Shown here piece by piece: positions 15,472-24,136 of a stretch of DNA of 64,000 bases (its first letter is position 1; the number at the start of each line of letters is the position of its first letter). The position numbers and the translations under genes are program-made. The stretch covers positions 113,148-177,147 of the forward strand of contig JAEWFD010000027.1 in assembly GCA_023388995.1 (NCBI GenBank), in the 5' to 3' direction. This DNA comes from Bacillota bacterium (GTDB lineage Bacteria; Bacillota_I; Bacilli_A; Erysipelotrichales; Erysipelotrichaceae). The notes under the pieces were generated by a model. That model worked only from the letters and a program-made list of their open reading frames with translations. It did no database searches and was not told where the DNA came from.

Positions 15472-17012
15472 TCTTCATACTCTTTCATCTGAACTTTAAT
15501 TGAATCATACAACTTAGGGCTAGCTTTATAGAAATATAAAACATAGCCTGTTTTGCTTTCAAATACTTTCGAAAAGCACAACTTGCGAAGCCGCATTACA
15601 TCGACAATCTGATCAGACTTCACCTGCACAAGCAATTTGAAGATATTCCGGTCAACAATCTTAATATTTTCAATTCCTCCCAGACAATCGACAAGCTGCT
15701 CCACGAGCTGCTTTTCTTTGCCCACCTGAAACATATCAATCGCCAGATAGCGGTAATAGATGCGTGTTGCCAAAAAATACAAGCCAAATATTACAACTCC
15801 CAAAATTAAAATAAATGACAAGAAGCCGATCATTGTTGCGCTCTTGAAGTATACCAGCAAATCAGCCAGGGAACCCACAGACGCAAAGAGCGCAGAGCCG
15901 GTATAGCTGAAGCCGATAAAAATCTTAGCCCATTCAAATACAGCATACAGCATGCCGGAAATGCCGACATGGAAGAAAAACAGCAATGGCGATGCACAGA
16001 ACATAAACAATTCAAACGGCAGCGCATTTCCGCATAAGATAGACGCCACAATCGCAATCACCATAAAAGATATATATTTTCTCTTCTCAAAGCGATTGCT
16101 GACTAACGTAAACAACGCCACAATATAACCCGGAAGAGCAAACATCTGAATCATATAATTCGGGGTGATAAAACGCCCTGTTCCCCGCGCTATGGAACCT
16201 GATGTAATCTGCGCTGTCCAAATAGCAACATCACCAACATATTTTCTGCCTAGGGAATCCAGCCAGCTGCCGCCTAATTCCGTAAACCAGAATGCATTCC
16301 TTGGGATATGCACCATGTTCAGCAATGCCATTAATTTCTCGATAACCCCATACAAGAACAAATTGAACGGATTGGTAATATCGTCCGCGATAAATGCAAA
16401 CACCTGATATAATCCCAAAATAAAATACTTCCATACATAAGAAATTGCTATCCCTGCCGCAAAAGAATACACAATGACAAGAAGCAATGCCATCGTATTT
16501 TTATCGATAAAAGAAAACAAGCCATATGTCTTTCTGTTTCTGGTTCGTTCAAAACAATGCTTTGTTAAGACATAGCAAATAAAGGATGCAAGAATTCCCA
16601 GCTGCAGCGGATAGCGCACTACCCCCATTACCCGGGATGATTCCAATACACCGGTGCCAATCCCCAGCATAGATGAATAGGCATCCGCCGGCAGCTTATC
16701 CGATGCAAAAAACATCGTTGTAATCAAAATTACAATATACGATATTACACCAATTAAAGACGCAAACACTTCTTCAAAGCGTTTGTTTAACAGTGCAATC
16801 AGAACAGACAGCGGAAACAACATTACAATAGCTCCGCCAAACATTCTTAAACAAGCACTCGCCAGAATAACATAGTGATTCGTTGGTTTCCAAAGAATAG
16901 CCGTGCTCGGATTCACCAATATATTACCTGTTCCCAAGAGAATTACCGCTATTAATAACGTAACTAATGGAAATTGCGCTACGTCAATAAAAAAATCATA
17001 GCGTTTTCTCAT
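15438..17012 (-). CDS. PTS EIIC protein with Cys-less EIIB-like tail
   Basis: A 524-aa membrane protein of the glucose-family PTS EIIC class: about ten hydrophobic helices, with VMLFPLSVLIALL near the start and the ITPNYMIQMFALPG and ALPFELFMFCASPLL stretches that mark the sugar channel. The C-terminal ~80 residues read GGIENIKIVDRNIFKLLVQV, which is the EIIB fold's GGkeNI start, but the phosphorylated Cys is replaced (DRNIFK), so the tail cannot accept phosphate from EIIA. No EIIA or sugar enzyme is nearby. GAGG precedes ATG 17012. It may need an EIIB in trans, or act as a sensor or facilitator; that is inference. Confidence 0.85.
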   Translation of the reverse strand: MRKRYDFFIDVAQFPLVTLLIAVILLGTGNILVNPSTAILWKPTNHYVILASACLRMFGGAIVMLFPLSVLIALLNKRFEEVFASLIGVISYIVILITTMFFASDKLPADAYSSMLGIGTGVLESSRVMGVVRYPLQLGILASFICYVLTKHCFERTRNRKTYGLFSFIDKNTMALLLVIVYSFAAGIAISYVWKYFILGLYQVFAFIADDITNPFNLFLYGVIEKLMALLNMVHIPRNAFWFTELGGSWLDSLGRKYVGDVAIWTAQITSGSIARGTGRFITPNYMIQMFALPGYIVALFTLVSNRFEKRKYISFMVIAIVASILCGNALPFELFMFCASPLLFFFHVGISGMLYAVFEWAKIFIGFSYTGSALFASVGSLADLLVYFKSATMIGFLSFILILGVVIFGLYFLATRIYYRYLAIDMFQVGKEKQLVEQLVDCLGGIENIKIVDRNIFKLLVQVKSDQIVDVMRLRKLCFSKVFESKTGYVLYFYKASPKLYDSIKVQMKEYEDYQRRGGPNLR

Positions 17013-17077
17013 ACCATCACCTCGCAATATATGATAACATTATTCTGATAACCAAACAATACACAAGGAGGTATTTG

Positions 17078-17506
17078 ATGTTGAAAATAAAAAGAGCCGA
17101 AACCCAAGCCGAATTCTTTGGATTGGCAAGAGTACGCACCCTTGTTTTTGTAAAAGAACAACAAGTAGACCCCGAAATCGAACTCGATTGCGAGGATGAT
17201 ACAGCCATACATTATATTGCCATCGTGGATGATCAGGTAGTTGGGACCTGCCGCATCCTGCTTCATGAAAAAGAAGCAAAGCTAGGAAGAATGGCGATCC
17301 TGGCTCCTTATCGCCGCATGAAAATTGCATCCACACTGATTCATGCTGTCGAACAAGAGCGATCTGCACTGGCTTTCACCAATCTCAAACTGGGTGCGCA
17401 GATACAGGCGATACCATTTTACGAAAGCTGTGGCTTTCAAGTATATGGCCCTGTCTTCTTAGATGCCAACATTGAGCATCGAATGATGGTAAAGAACTAT
17501 GAATAA
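17078..17506 (+). CDS. GNAT family acetyltransferase
   Basis: A 142-aa acetyl-CoA-dependent N-acetyltransferase. The acetyl-CoA loop is the RRMKIAST segment after LGRMAILAPYR; GTCRILLHE and the FYESCGFQVYGPVF end are typical of the branch with ElaA-like and YjcF-like proteins. Substrate is unknown. AAGGAGG lies six bases before ATG 17078. Its last 8 bases overlap the start of rodA, so the two are coupled, although a functional link is unclear. Confidence 0.9.
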   Translation: MLKIKRAETQAEFFGLARVRTLVFVKEQQVDPEIELDCEDDTAIHYIAIVDDQVVGTCRILLHEKEAKLGRMAILAPYRRMKIASTLIHAVEQERSALAFTNLKLGAQIQAIPFYESCGFQVYGPVFLDANIEHRMMVKNYE

Positions 17507-18689
17507 ATCAGAGCAAAAACGACCTGACTTCATTTTGCTGGCCATTTTGCTGTCAATGACTTCTATCTCGCTGCTGATGATTTACAGTTCCTTTCCGCTG
17601 CTTTCTTCAGCCGTAAACCCCAACACTATCCTGCTGAAACAAGTGATTTGGTGGATTTTGGGATATGGTTTGCTTTTTTTCCTGTTTTATCTTGGAACGG
17701 AGCGAATCCAATCTTCTATTTATGTCATCTATTACATCGTGCTTGCTTCTTTGGCCTTGCTGGCTGTTCAGAAATACTTGCAGCTGCCATTCTTACGATC
17801 CCTTATCATACCACGAAATGGATCCGTTTCCTGGTTCACCATTCCCGGCGGAACGATTCAGCCTAGTGAGTTCATGAAAATTATTCTCATTATTTTGATC
17901 CCTGAGATAATTGACAAGCATCATAAAAATTATCCGATTTCCAAGTTATCGACGGATATCATTCTAGTGAAAAATGTGATGCGCTATATCTTGCCCCCAC
18001 TTATACTAACTTATATTCAGCCTGACAGCGGACTGACGATTATCATGTTGATATCTATCGCTTCCATGCTGCTGGTTAGCGGTATTCGCCGAGAATGGAT
18101 TATCATCGGCCTTTCTTTTGTGGCTTTTGTGATTCTGGTCGTAGGAATTACATATATGATACACCCCGATTTTGTCATCAATTATATCATCGGCGGTTCT
18201 TATAAGTTAAACAGAATCTATGGCTGGCTGGAACCGGAAAAGTACATCCTGACCTTCGGCAATCAGCTCTATACGGCATTGCTAGCTGTAGGCAGCGCCG
18301 GCATTTGGGGATATGGCCTGCAAAACGTGCCTCTCTACATTGCTGAAGCGCAAAACGATTTTATTTATGCCATCGTTGGCAGCAGCTATGGTCTTCTGGG
18401 TTCATTAACTGTCCTGCTGCTCAGCCTGAGCCTTGATTTCCGGCTGATTCAAATCGGTTTAAAATCCCAAAATACAAAAAGCAAATATATCATTGCGGGG
18501 CTTGTAGGAATCTTAGCCTTCCAGCAAATTGAAAATATGGGCATGATTGTCGGATTGTTCCCTATCACAGGGATCACCTTGCCTTTTATTTCATCCGGCG
18601 GATCTTCGTTGCTGTCATATATGATCATCATTGCTGTTGTGATGCAGATTTTCAGCGATATTATTCAAAAGCAGCATCCATCCAAGTAA
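17499..18689 (+). CDS. rodA: RodA/FtsW (SEDS) peptidoglycan polymerase
   Basis: A 396-aa SEDS protein with ten predicted helices that polymerises glycan strands from lipid II together with a class B PBP. The catalytic Asp lies in YIQPDSGLTIIM and the family signature is PITGITLPFISSGGSS near the C-terminus; QPSEFMKI is also conserved. The short N-terminus and general pattern favour RodA (elongation) over FtsW, but a second SEDS gene elsewhere would be needed to decide. No PBP gene is adjacent. Confidence 0.9.
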   Translation: MNKSEQKRPDFILLAILLSMTSISLLMIYSSFPLLSSAVNPNTILLKQVIWWILGYGLLFFLFYLGTERIQSSIYVIYYIVLASLALLAVQKYLQLPFLRSLIIPRNGSVSWFTIPGGTIQPSEFMKIILIILIPEIIDKHHKNYPISKLSTDIILVKNVMRYILPPLILTYIQPDSGLTIIMLISIASMLLVSGIRREWIIIGLSFVAFVILVVGITYMIHPDFVINYIIGGSYKLNRIYGWLEPEKYILTFGNQLYTALLAVGSAGIWGYGLQNVPLYIAEAQNDFIYAIVGSSYGLLGSLTVLLLSLSLDFRLIQIGLKSQNTKSKYIIAGLVGILAFQQIENMGMIVGLFPITGITLPFISSGGSSLLSYMIIIAVVMQIFSDIIQKQHPSK

Positions 18690-18711
18690 AAAAAGGGCGC
18701 AAGCCCTTTTA
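18688..18711. terminator. Bidirectional terminator
   Basis: GGGC-GCAA-GCCC with A-tract before and TTTT after, at the junction of convergent rodA and nadK; GNRA-type loop. Confidence 0.75.
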
Positions 18712-19500
18712 CCTTGTAGGATTTTCTAAAAAAGCCCGATACAACCGCTTCTGATAGGTCAGTTCATCAAAATACGCCAGCTTGACGGTTTTGTCGGATA
18801 AGGAACAAGTAATCTCCATTCCGGTTGTTGTTTCTTTGGTCATATGATCAATTCCAATCAATGATTTTTCATTGTCCGATAAGATCATTTTAAACTTGGT
18901 GTCACTGTTCATAACCAAGGAAGATCCTAAGGAACGATGCTCCCGATGATGAATGCCGGCAATTTCTGTCATAATTAATACGGGGAGATGGAACTCTACA
19001 ATCGGTCCGCCCAGCGAACGATTGTATCCGGTAGAACCAATGCTGGTTGAAACGCAGACGCCATTTCCTTTGAATGTCTGCAAATAAGCATCGTTCATAT
19101 ACATTTGAATAGTCTGCGTATGATATACATTCTCAATGCGAAACTCATTCAGCGCATAATACGTATCTGTTTGATTAATCTTTACTTCCAGTAAATTAAA
19201 CGCATGATATGTTAATTGTTTGGAAACAATAGAATGACACATTTGTTCAATTTCATCTGCCAGATAGCTGGTATAAAAGCCCAAAGTACCTGTATGTACA
19301 CCTAAGAACGTCACTTGATCACTTAAATGCAAGTATTGATGGATAGCCCGCAGCATGGTGCCATCTCCGCCTACAGTGATAATCAACGTCGGTTTTACTT
19401 TATTTTCCTTGCAGCCAAGGCGCATCAGGATATTAGCAATCTCTTTGCCCTTGGAACGTGAGAATACATCTTCTTTTGTCACGATAGAAAAGTCCAGCAT
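18709..19500 (-). CDS. nadK: NAD kinase
   Basis: Phosphorylates NAD+ to NADP+ using ATP or polyphosphate. The 263-aa protein has the GGDGTMLRA catalytic loop, ALNEFRI (the NE motif) and GSTGYNRSLGGP. AAAGGAAAG precedes ATG 19500; the reading frame stays open to 19524 without a site. Divergent to the CYTH-domain gene: in Bacillus the NAD kinase and CYTH protein (yjbN/yjbK) also sit near each other, so the neighbourhood is conserved. Confidence 0.95.
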   Translation of the reverse strand: MLDFSIVTKEDVFSRSKGKEIANILMRLGCKENKVKPTLIITVGGDGTMLRAIHQYLHLSDQVTFLGVHTGTLGFYTSYLADEIEQMCHSIVSKQLTYHAFNLLEVKINQTDTYYALNEFRIENVYHTQTIQMYMNDAYLQTFKGNGVCVSTSIGSTGYNRSLGGPIVEFHLPVLIMTEIAGIHHREHRSLGSSLVMNSDTKFKMILSDNEKSLIGIDHMTKETTTGMEITCSLSDKTVKLAYFDELTYQKRLYRAFLENPTR

Positions 19501-19568
19501 AGATTTTCTTTCCTTTCTTTTCAAAATATTATATCATATTTAATAATAGCATGAAACGGAGTACAGCA

Positions 19569-20123
19569 ATGAACAAACAAATTGAATTAGAATATAAAAT
19601 GATATTGACGCCACGTCAATTTTCGTATATCAAAAATAAGTATCCTTTTACATATCCTGTCAAGCAAACCAATTACTACTTCGATAATCCATCTAAAGAA
19701 TTGAGCGAAAAGCGCTATGCTCTTCGTATCAGAGAAATTGACAATTCTTATATTCTGACATTGAAAATACCACAAAAAATCGGCGTACTCGAGTTGGAAC
19801 AAGAAATACCTGCTATGCAAATACAAAAAGAACTGCTGTCGCAGCCGTTGCAAGATGCTCTCTCTTTCCTGCAAATCAGCGAGTTAAGCTGCTTTGGTTC
19901 TCTAACAACCTATCGCTCCACTTTGGATTTGCCGGACGCTGTTGTTTGTCTGGATGAAAACTTTTATCACAATCATCATGACTATGAAATTGAATATGAA
20001 GTAAAAAATGATCATGATTCTTATCCCGCATTTCTCTCATTTTTGCGTGACTGCAAGATCAGACGCCACGTTCCTGCCAAGGGCAAAGCACGGCGTGTAA
20101 AACAAGCAGTGCATTTCTTGTAA
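19569..20123 (+). CDS. CYTH domain protein (triphosphate tunnel family)
   Basis: A 184-aa member of the CYTH/triphosphate tunnel metalloenzyme superfamily. The ExExK signature is IELEYK at residues 5-10, followed by alternating charged beta strands (YALRIREID, YILTLKIPQ, VVCLDENFY, YEIEYEV) that line the tunnel. Bacillus YjbK is the likely relative. Members hydrolyse inorganic triphosphate or thiamine triphosphate; the substrate here is not known. CGGAG lies seven bases before ATG 19569. It is followed 12 bases later by a Nudix gene, probably cotranscribed. Confidence 0.9.
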   Translation: MNKQIELEYKMILTPRQFSYIKNKYPFTYPVKQTNYYFDNPSKELSEKRYALRIREIDNSYILTLKIPQKIGVLELEQEIPAMQIQKELLSQPLQDALSFLQISELSCFGSLTTYRSTLDLPDAVVCLDENFYHNHHDYEIEYEVKNDHDSYPAFLSFLRDCKIRRHVPAKGKARRVKQAVHFL

Positions 20124-20135
20124 GGTGATATCAAC

Positions 20136-20600
20136 ATGGATTACATTCGTTATATTCGTTCCCGCATGGGTCATGATCCCATTAATATCCCTGGGGTCAA
20201 TGTATTGATTCTCAGCCACAATGATGAAATTTTGCTGCAAAAACGTGGTGACTACCCCTACACATGGGGGCTCATCGGCGGCATTGTGGAATTAGGAGAA
20301 TCCTTTGAAGAAGCAGCAATTCGTGAAACAAGGGAAGAAACGGGCTTGCATATTCGCCATCTGCAGCTGTTTGGCACAACCTCCGGCAAAGATTGCTATT
20401 TGGAGTTGCCGAATGGGGACAAAGTATATTATTTGACAGCGGGATTCTTTACCTATGAATATGAAGGTACCTTGCAGGCAGATGGCCGGGAAACGTTAGA
20501 TCTGCAGTTTTTCCCGCTCGCTGCTTTGCCGCCGCTGCCCCAAAGTCATCAGCAAATGGTTCACCAATACCTGGCAAAAAAAGAAACGAAGTACCGTTAA
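20136..20600 (+). CDS. Nudix hydrolase
   Basis: A 154-aa pyrophosphohydrolase with a complete Nudix box: GGIVELGESFEEAAIRE then TREETGL (GX5EX7REUXEEXGU). NIPGVNVLIL and the ADP-ribose/NTP-type framework give no firm substrate. AAGGTGAT precedes ATG 20136. Its stop codon overlaps that of the convergent spx gene by four bases. Confidence 0.93.
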   Translation: MDYIRYIRSRMGHDPINIPGVNVLILSHNDEILLQKRGDYPYTWGLIGGIVELGESFEEAAIRETREETGLHIRHLQLFGTTSGKDCYLELPNGDKVYYLTAGFFTYEYEGTLQADGRETLDLQFFPLAALPPLPQSHQQMVHQYLAKKETKYR

Positions 20601-20617
20601 TAAACAGATACTTCGTT
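20585..20617. terminator. Hairpin spanning the convergent nudix/spx ends
   Basis: AACGAAGTA/TACTTCGTT, a 9-bp stem whose loop contains both stop codons; a TTTTC tail follows on the plus strand. It may terminate both transcripts. Confidence 0.6.
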
Positions 20618-21055
20618 TTCATTTGTGATTGGTTTTCTAACCTCTCCGCAGCGTTCGTAGTTAGGGCAAGCAGAGGAGCAAGAAGTACTAATAATATTTC
20701 GCAGTTCACTTGGTATGAACGTTGTAATTTCATCATCGTCATATCCAACAACAAAGCGGGAATCATCAATCATGATCGGACGCTTCAAAACAGACGGATT
20801 CTTTTGAATAAAGCGAATCAATTCGCTTGTGGACATTGCTTCTACATCTATTTTTTGTTCCAAAATTATTTTAGAACGTTTAGAGATAATATCTTCGGAT
20901 CCATTTTCACTGCGCATAAGCAGATTCTTGATCTCTTCTTCTTTCAACAAAGTAGAAAAAATATTTTTTTCTTTGAACTCAATGTTATGATCTTGCAGCC
21001 ATTGTTTTGCTTTACGGCAAGATGCACAACCAGGAGATGTATACATAATAATCAT
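20597..21055 (-). CDS. spx: Spx/ArsC family transcriptional regulator
   Basis: A 152-aa Spx-type protein: thioredoxin-like fold with the redox pair CASC (residues 9-12 of YTSPGCASCRKAK), the LKRPIMID motif and a C-terminal cysteine cluster (SCSSACPNYERC), extra to classical Spx and possibly metal-binding or redox-sensitive. Spx binds the alpha C-terminal domain of RNA polymerase and directs the thiol-stress response. AAAGGAGGGG precedes ATG 21055, and a strong promoter lies 23 bases further up. The Cys-rich tail distinguishes it from Bacillus Spx. Confidence 0.88.
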   Translation of the reverse strand: MIIMYTSPGCASCRKAKQWLQDHNIEFKEKNIFSTLLKEEEIKNLLMRSENGSEDIISKRSKIILEQKIDVEAMSTSELIRFIQKNPSVLKRPIMIDDSRFVVGYDDDEITTFIPSELRNIISTSCSSACPNYERCGEVRKPITNENEVSVY

Positions 21056-21077
21056 TAAAACCCCTCCTTTCTTATTT

Positions 21078-21106
21078 ATTATAAAGTAATTATTTTTAGA
21101 ATACAA
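21078..21106 (-). promoter_or_regulatory. spx promoter
   Basis: Minus strand TTGTAT (21106-21101), 17-base spacer, TATAAT (21083-21078). Confidence 0.8.
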
Positions 21107-21301
21107 TGAGAATTTACTTGTAACAATATATTTTTTATATGTATCCCTATCTGATCAATTCTAGTGTTTGCGCTAACATTTCGTTTCATCCAACAATCCT
21201 GGATCTGAGCCGTTCCTAACCTTTTCTCACAAAGTTTCTCTATTCTTGCATTTTTTTCTTCTTTATTTTTTCATTTTTTCATTATATTCTTTCAAAACTA
21301 T
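21107..21301. other. AT/pyrimidine-rich spacer, no gene seen
   Basis: About 195 bases between the divergent spx and permease promoters. The plus strand turns strongly pyrimidine-rich from 21215 to 21300 (runs of T and C). No ORF, hairpin or known motif was found. Confidence 0.5.
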
Positions 21302-21330
21302 TTGACGCCACTCTTAAAAACCGCTACACT
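21302..21330 (+). promoter_or_regulatory. Promoter of the amino-acid permease gene
   Basis: TTGACG (21302-21307), 17-base spacer, TACACT (21325-21330), 27 bases before the ATG. Confidence 0.85.
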
Positions 21331-21357
21331 GTACACACACGAAGGAAGGGATTTCAA

Positions 21358-22707
21358 ATGCATCAAACACAAAACAGGAAATTTGGGCTCATCACAGCCA
21401 TTGCAATGATTGTGGGAATCGTCATTGGCTCCGGTATTTTTTTCAAAACAGATGATATACTGATCCAAACACAAGGAAATGTTCTTTTAGGTAGTATCGC
21501 TTGGCTAATTGGAGCTACCGGTATCATCTTCGGGGGTTTAACAATTTCCGAAATTGCATCACAAAGCGATGAAGCGGGAGGAATCGTCACATACATCGAA
21601 ATCGTAAGCAACAAGAAAGCAGGCTTTCTGACTGGCTGGTTTCTGATGATAATCTATTATCCGGCACTCACAGCCATTATCGCTTGGGTTGCTGCACTTT
21701 ACACTTCCTTGCTATTTCAAATTCCGGTCCTTAGCATGACACATTGGTTACTTTCCATTGTCTATCTTCTGTGCATTACATTGATGAATGTATATGCCAC
21801 AAAACTGGCTGGATATTTTCAATCTACAACCATGTTCATTAAACTAGTCCCCCTTATTCTAATTGCGATTATCGGTCTTTTATTTGGCAATCCCGGTGCA
21901 GTGCTAAATCAAGTACCTACATTCGGTCAAGTTTTGGGCGGCAGTTCCGCAGCCATCATATCCGTGGCTTTTGCATTTGATGGCTGGTTGGTTGCACCTT
22001 CCATCTGCCATGAAGTAAAGAACGCAAAACGCAATATTCCGCTGGCTTTGCTCATCGGACCCTTGTTCATTATGGTTGTTTATCTTTGCTATTTCGTGGG
22101 TATGTCTGCTATTTTGGGACCGCAAAGAATTATGGAACTGGGAGATGCCCATATTTATGAGGTTGCTACCATGATCTTCGGTTCAGCTGGAGCAAAAATT
22201 ATATTGGTATTCGTCGTAATCTCGGTCCTAGGCACCGTAAATGGATTATATCTGGGATTGTCCCGCATTCCTTATGCACTTGCGCTTCGTAAGGATCTGC
22301 CTTTCAGCAATCAGATTGCTGAAGTAAATCGCAAATATGATATGCCGATCGTATCTGCTTACATTGCTACAGGAATTTCTTTGCTTTGGTTATTCATCCA
22401 TTATTTATCCACAAAAATTCCGGTATTAAGCAAGCTGGATATCTCCAACCTGCCAATTGTACTGACATATATCTTCTATATCTATTTGTATTTTGGCATT
22501 ATCAAGCTAACCAAGCGCGGTGTCATCAAAAGCAAGTTCAAAGGTTTTGTTTGCCCTGCTATCGCAATTTGCAGTGCCGCAATCATCTTGTACAGCGGAT
22601 TTAGAGATCCTATGGTAGCGATTTATCTGGTTGTTTGCATCATCTTGATTTTTGCAGGCTTGCTAATTCAGCAAAAACAGCGTACAATATCAGAGAATAG
22701 TAACTGA
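21358..22707 (+). CDS. APC family amino-acid permease
   Basis: A 449-aa transporter with about twelve hydrophobic helices. The first helix carries VGIVIGSGIFFK, the substrate-backbone-binding glycine motif of APC amino-acid permeases; AFAFDGWLVAPSICHEVKNAKRNIP is also typical and points to the LAT/SteT-like (exchanger) branch. GAAGGAAGGG precedes ATG 21358. The trpS T-box promoter lies in its last 50 bases. Substrate cannot be told from sequence; the place next to trpS raises tryptophan or another aromatic acid as a possibility, though the permease itself has no T-box. Confidence 0.9.
   Translation: MHQTQNRKFGLITAIAMIVGIVIGSGIFFKTDDILIQTQGNVLLGSIAWLIGATGIIFGGLTISEIASQSDEAGGIVTYIEIVSNKKAGFLTGWFLMIIYYPALTAIIAWVAALYTSLLFQIPVLSMTHWLLSIVYLLCITLMNVYATKLAGYFQSTTMFIKLVPLILIAIIGLLFGNPGAVLNQVPTFGQVLGGSSAAIISVAFAFDGWLVAPSICHEVKNAKRNIPLALLIGPLFIMVVYLCYFVGMSAILGPQRIMELGDAHIYEVATMIFGSAGAKIILVFVVISVLGTVNGLYLGLSRIPYALALRKDLPFSNQIAEVNRKYDMPIVSAYIATGISLLWLFIHYLSTKIPVLSKLDISNLPIVLTYIFYIYLYFGIIKLTKRGVIKSKFKGFVCPAIAICSAAIILYSGFRDPMVAIYLVVCIILIFAGLLIQQKQRTISENSN
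22660..22688 (+). promoter_or_regulatory. Promoter of the trpS T-box transcript
   Basis: TTGCTA (22660-22665), 17-base spacer, TACAAT (22683-22688), inside the 3' end of the permease gene. Confidence 0.75.
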
Positions 22708-22917
22708 CAATGAAAAAATGAAGTAAGAAATGTGCTTCCCGCCTAGAGAGTCCATGGTTGGTGTAAATGGACAAACATATTTCTGAAATTGGGATTTTGG
22801 AGTCATCATTGGCATCAGTCAATGACGGTCATACCGTTATCATGACAAGTGATTTCTGTTTTCAGAAATAAATTGGGTGGTACCACGCAGCAGCGTCCCT
22901 TCATGGGCGCTTTTTTG
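22695..22917 (+). promoter_or_regulatory. Tryptophan T-box riboswitch
   Basis: Leader that senses uncharged tRNA. It has the stem I AG-bulge region AGAGAGTCCATGGTTGGTG, the T-box sequence GGGTGGTACCACG (22875-22887), which pairs with the tRNA acceptor end, and a terminator AGCGTCCC/GGGCGCT with a T6 tail (22892-22916). UGG triplets at 22790-22792 and 22798-22800 are candidate Trp specifiers; the second is followed by A, as usual. Uncharged tRNA-Trp would stabilise the antiterminator and allow trpS expression. Confidence 0.92.
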
Positions 22918-22937
22918 TTTAGAAAGAAGGATTCATT

Positions 22938-23933
22938 ATGAAAAGAATGTTGAGCGGAATTAAACCAAGCGGTCAGCTGACCTTGGGAAACTACATTGGC
23001 GCATTGCGTCCTTTCGTTTCCTATCAAGATGAATATGACTTGTTTGTATTCATTGCCAATTTGCATTGCATTACGGTATATCAAGAACCGGCACAATTAC
23101 GCAAGAATTTGAAAGACTGCATTGCTGTTTACCTTGCCTGCGGACTAGACCCGGAGAAAGTTACAATGTTTTTGCAATCCGATGTCCAGGAACATGCGCA
23201 GCTGGGATGGATTCTGACTTGCAATACCGGATTAGGTGAGCTGAGCCGCATGACTCAATACAAAGATAAAGTAGCAAAAAATGAAAGCAACATTACCGCC
23301 GGGCTGTACACCTACCCTTCCTTGATGGCTGCTGATATCTTAATGTATGATGCTGACTACGTTCCTGTAGGAGAAGATCAAAAACAGCACGTCGAGCTAG
23401 CGCGTGATTTAGCTTTGCGTTTCAATCACCGCTATAGTGATACCTTTGTGATTCCGGAGCCATTGCTTCCAACCGTTGGCAAACGCATTATGTCTTTAAG
23501 TGATCCCACAAAGAAAATGTCTAAGTCGGAAAACGCTGATAAAGGCTGCATCATGCTGCTGGAAGATCTCAAAATTACACGTAAAAAAATCATGTCCGCT
23601 GTGACCGATAGTTTAGGCAATATGCAATATGATCCAATCGGCCAGCCGGGCCTAGCCAATTTGCTGACAATTCATAGTTCTCTATCCGGCGAGCCAATTG
23701 ACACTATTGTAGCACGTTTTCAAAATCAAGGTTATGGTGCTTTTAAAACTGAGGTTGCAGATGTTGTCTGTACCAAATTAGAGAAGCTGCAGCAAGAATA
23801 TCATCGCATCATGAATGAACCAAACCTGCTGGAAACTGTTTTATCTAAGGGCGCAGAGCAAGCACGCCGCATTGCTCGCAAGAAACTTGGAAAAGTACAG
23901 TATAAAGTAGGTATTGATATTTTCAAAAAATGA
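22938..23933 (+). CDS. trpS: Tryptophanyl-tRNA synthetase
   Basis: Class I synthetase that charges tRNA-Trp. The 331-aa protein has the HIGH-equivalent region in GIKPSGQLTLGNYIGA (residues 8-23), the GEDQKQHVELARD tryptophan-site stretch and KMSKS near residue 195. AGAAAGAAGG precedes the ATG. Expression is controlled by the T-box upstream. Confidence 0.97.
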   Translation: MKRMLSGIKPSGQLTLGNYIGALRPFVSYQDEYDLFVFIANLHCITVYQEPAQLRKNLKDCIAVYLACGLDPEKVTMFLQSDVQEHAQLGWILTCNTGLGELSRMTQYKDKVAKNESNITAGLYTYPSLMAADILMYDADYVPVGEDQKQHVELARDLALRFNHRYSDTFVIPEPLLPTVGKRIMSLSDPTKKMSKSENADKGCIMLLEDLKITRKKIMSAVTDSLGNMQYDPIGQPGLANLLTIHSSLSGEPIDTIVARFQNQGYGAFKTEVADVVCTKLEKLQQEYHRIMNEPNLLETVLSKGAEQARRIARKKLGKVQYKVGIDIFKK

Positions 23934-23934
23934 A

Positions 23935-23956
23935 AGACTAGCTGACCAGCTAGTCT
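23935..23956 (+). terminator. Hairpin after trpS
   Basis: AGACTAGCT-GACC-AGCTAGTCT, a perfect 9-bp stem directly after the trpS stop codon; the T-tract is weak, so it may also act as a 3' stabiliser. The remaining 180 bases to asnB hold no gene that I can support. Confidence 0.55.
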
Positions 23957-24136
23957 CAGATTGTTGACAAAGTGGTATTCCAAAGTGGATATCGCTTTTT
24001 TTATTTTCTCTTTTTGCATAAAAAGTATGATCTTAGTTTGCTATTCTTGGAAACCCAAAGTGCAAATAATGCACAAATACTACCTTCCGTTACATTGCAG
24101 CGGTCGCGCTAGTACAATACAATGTTTGTTGTTAAA

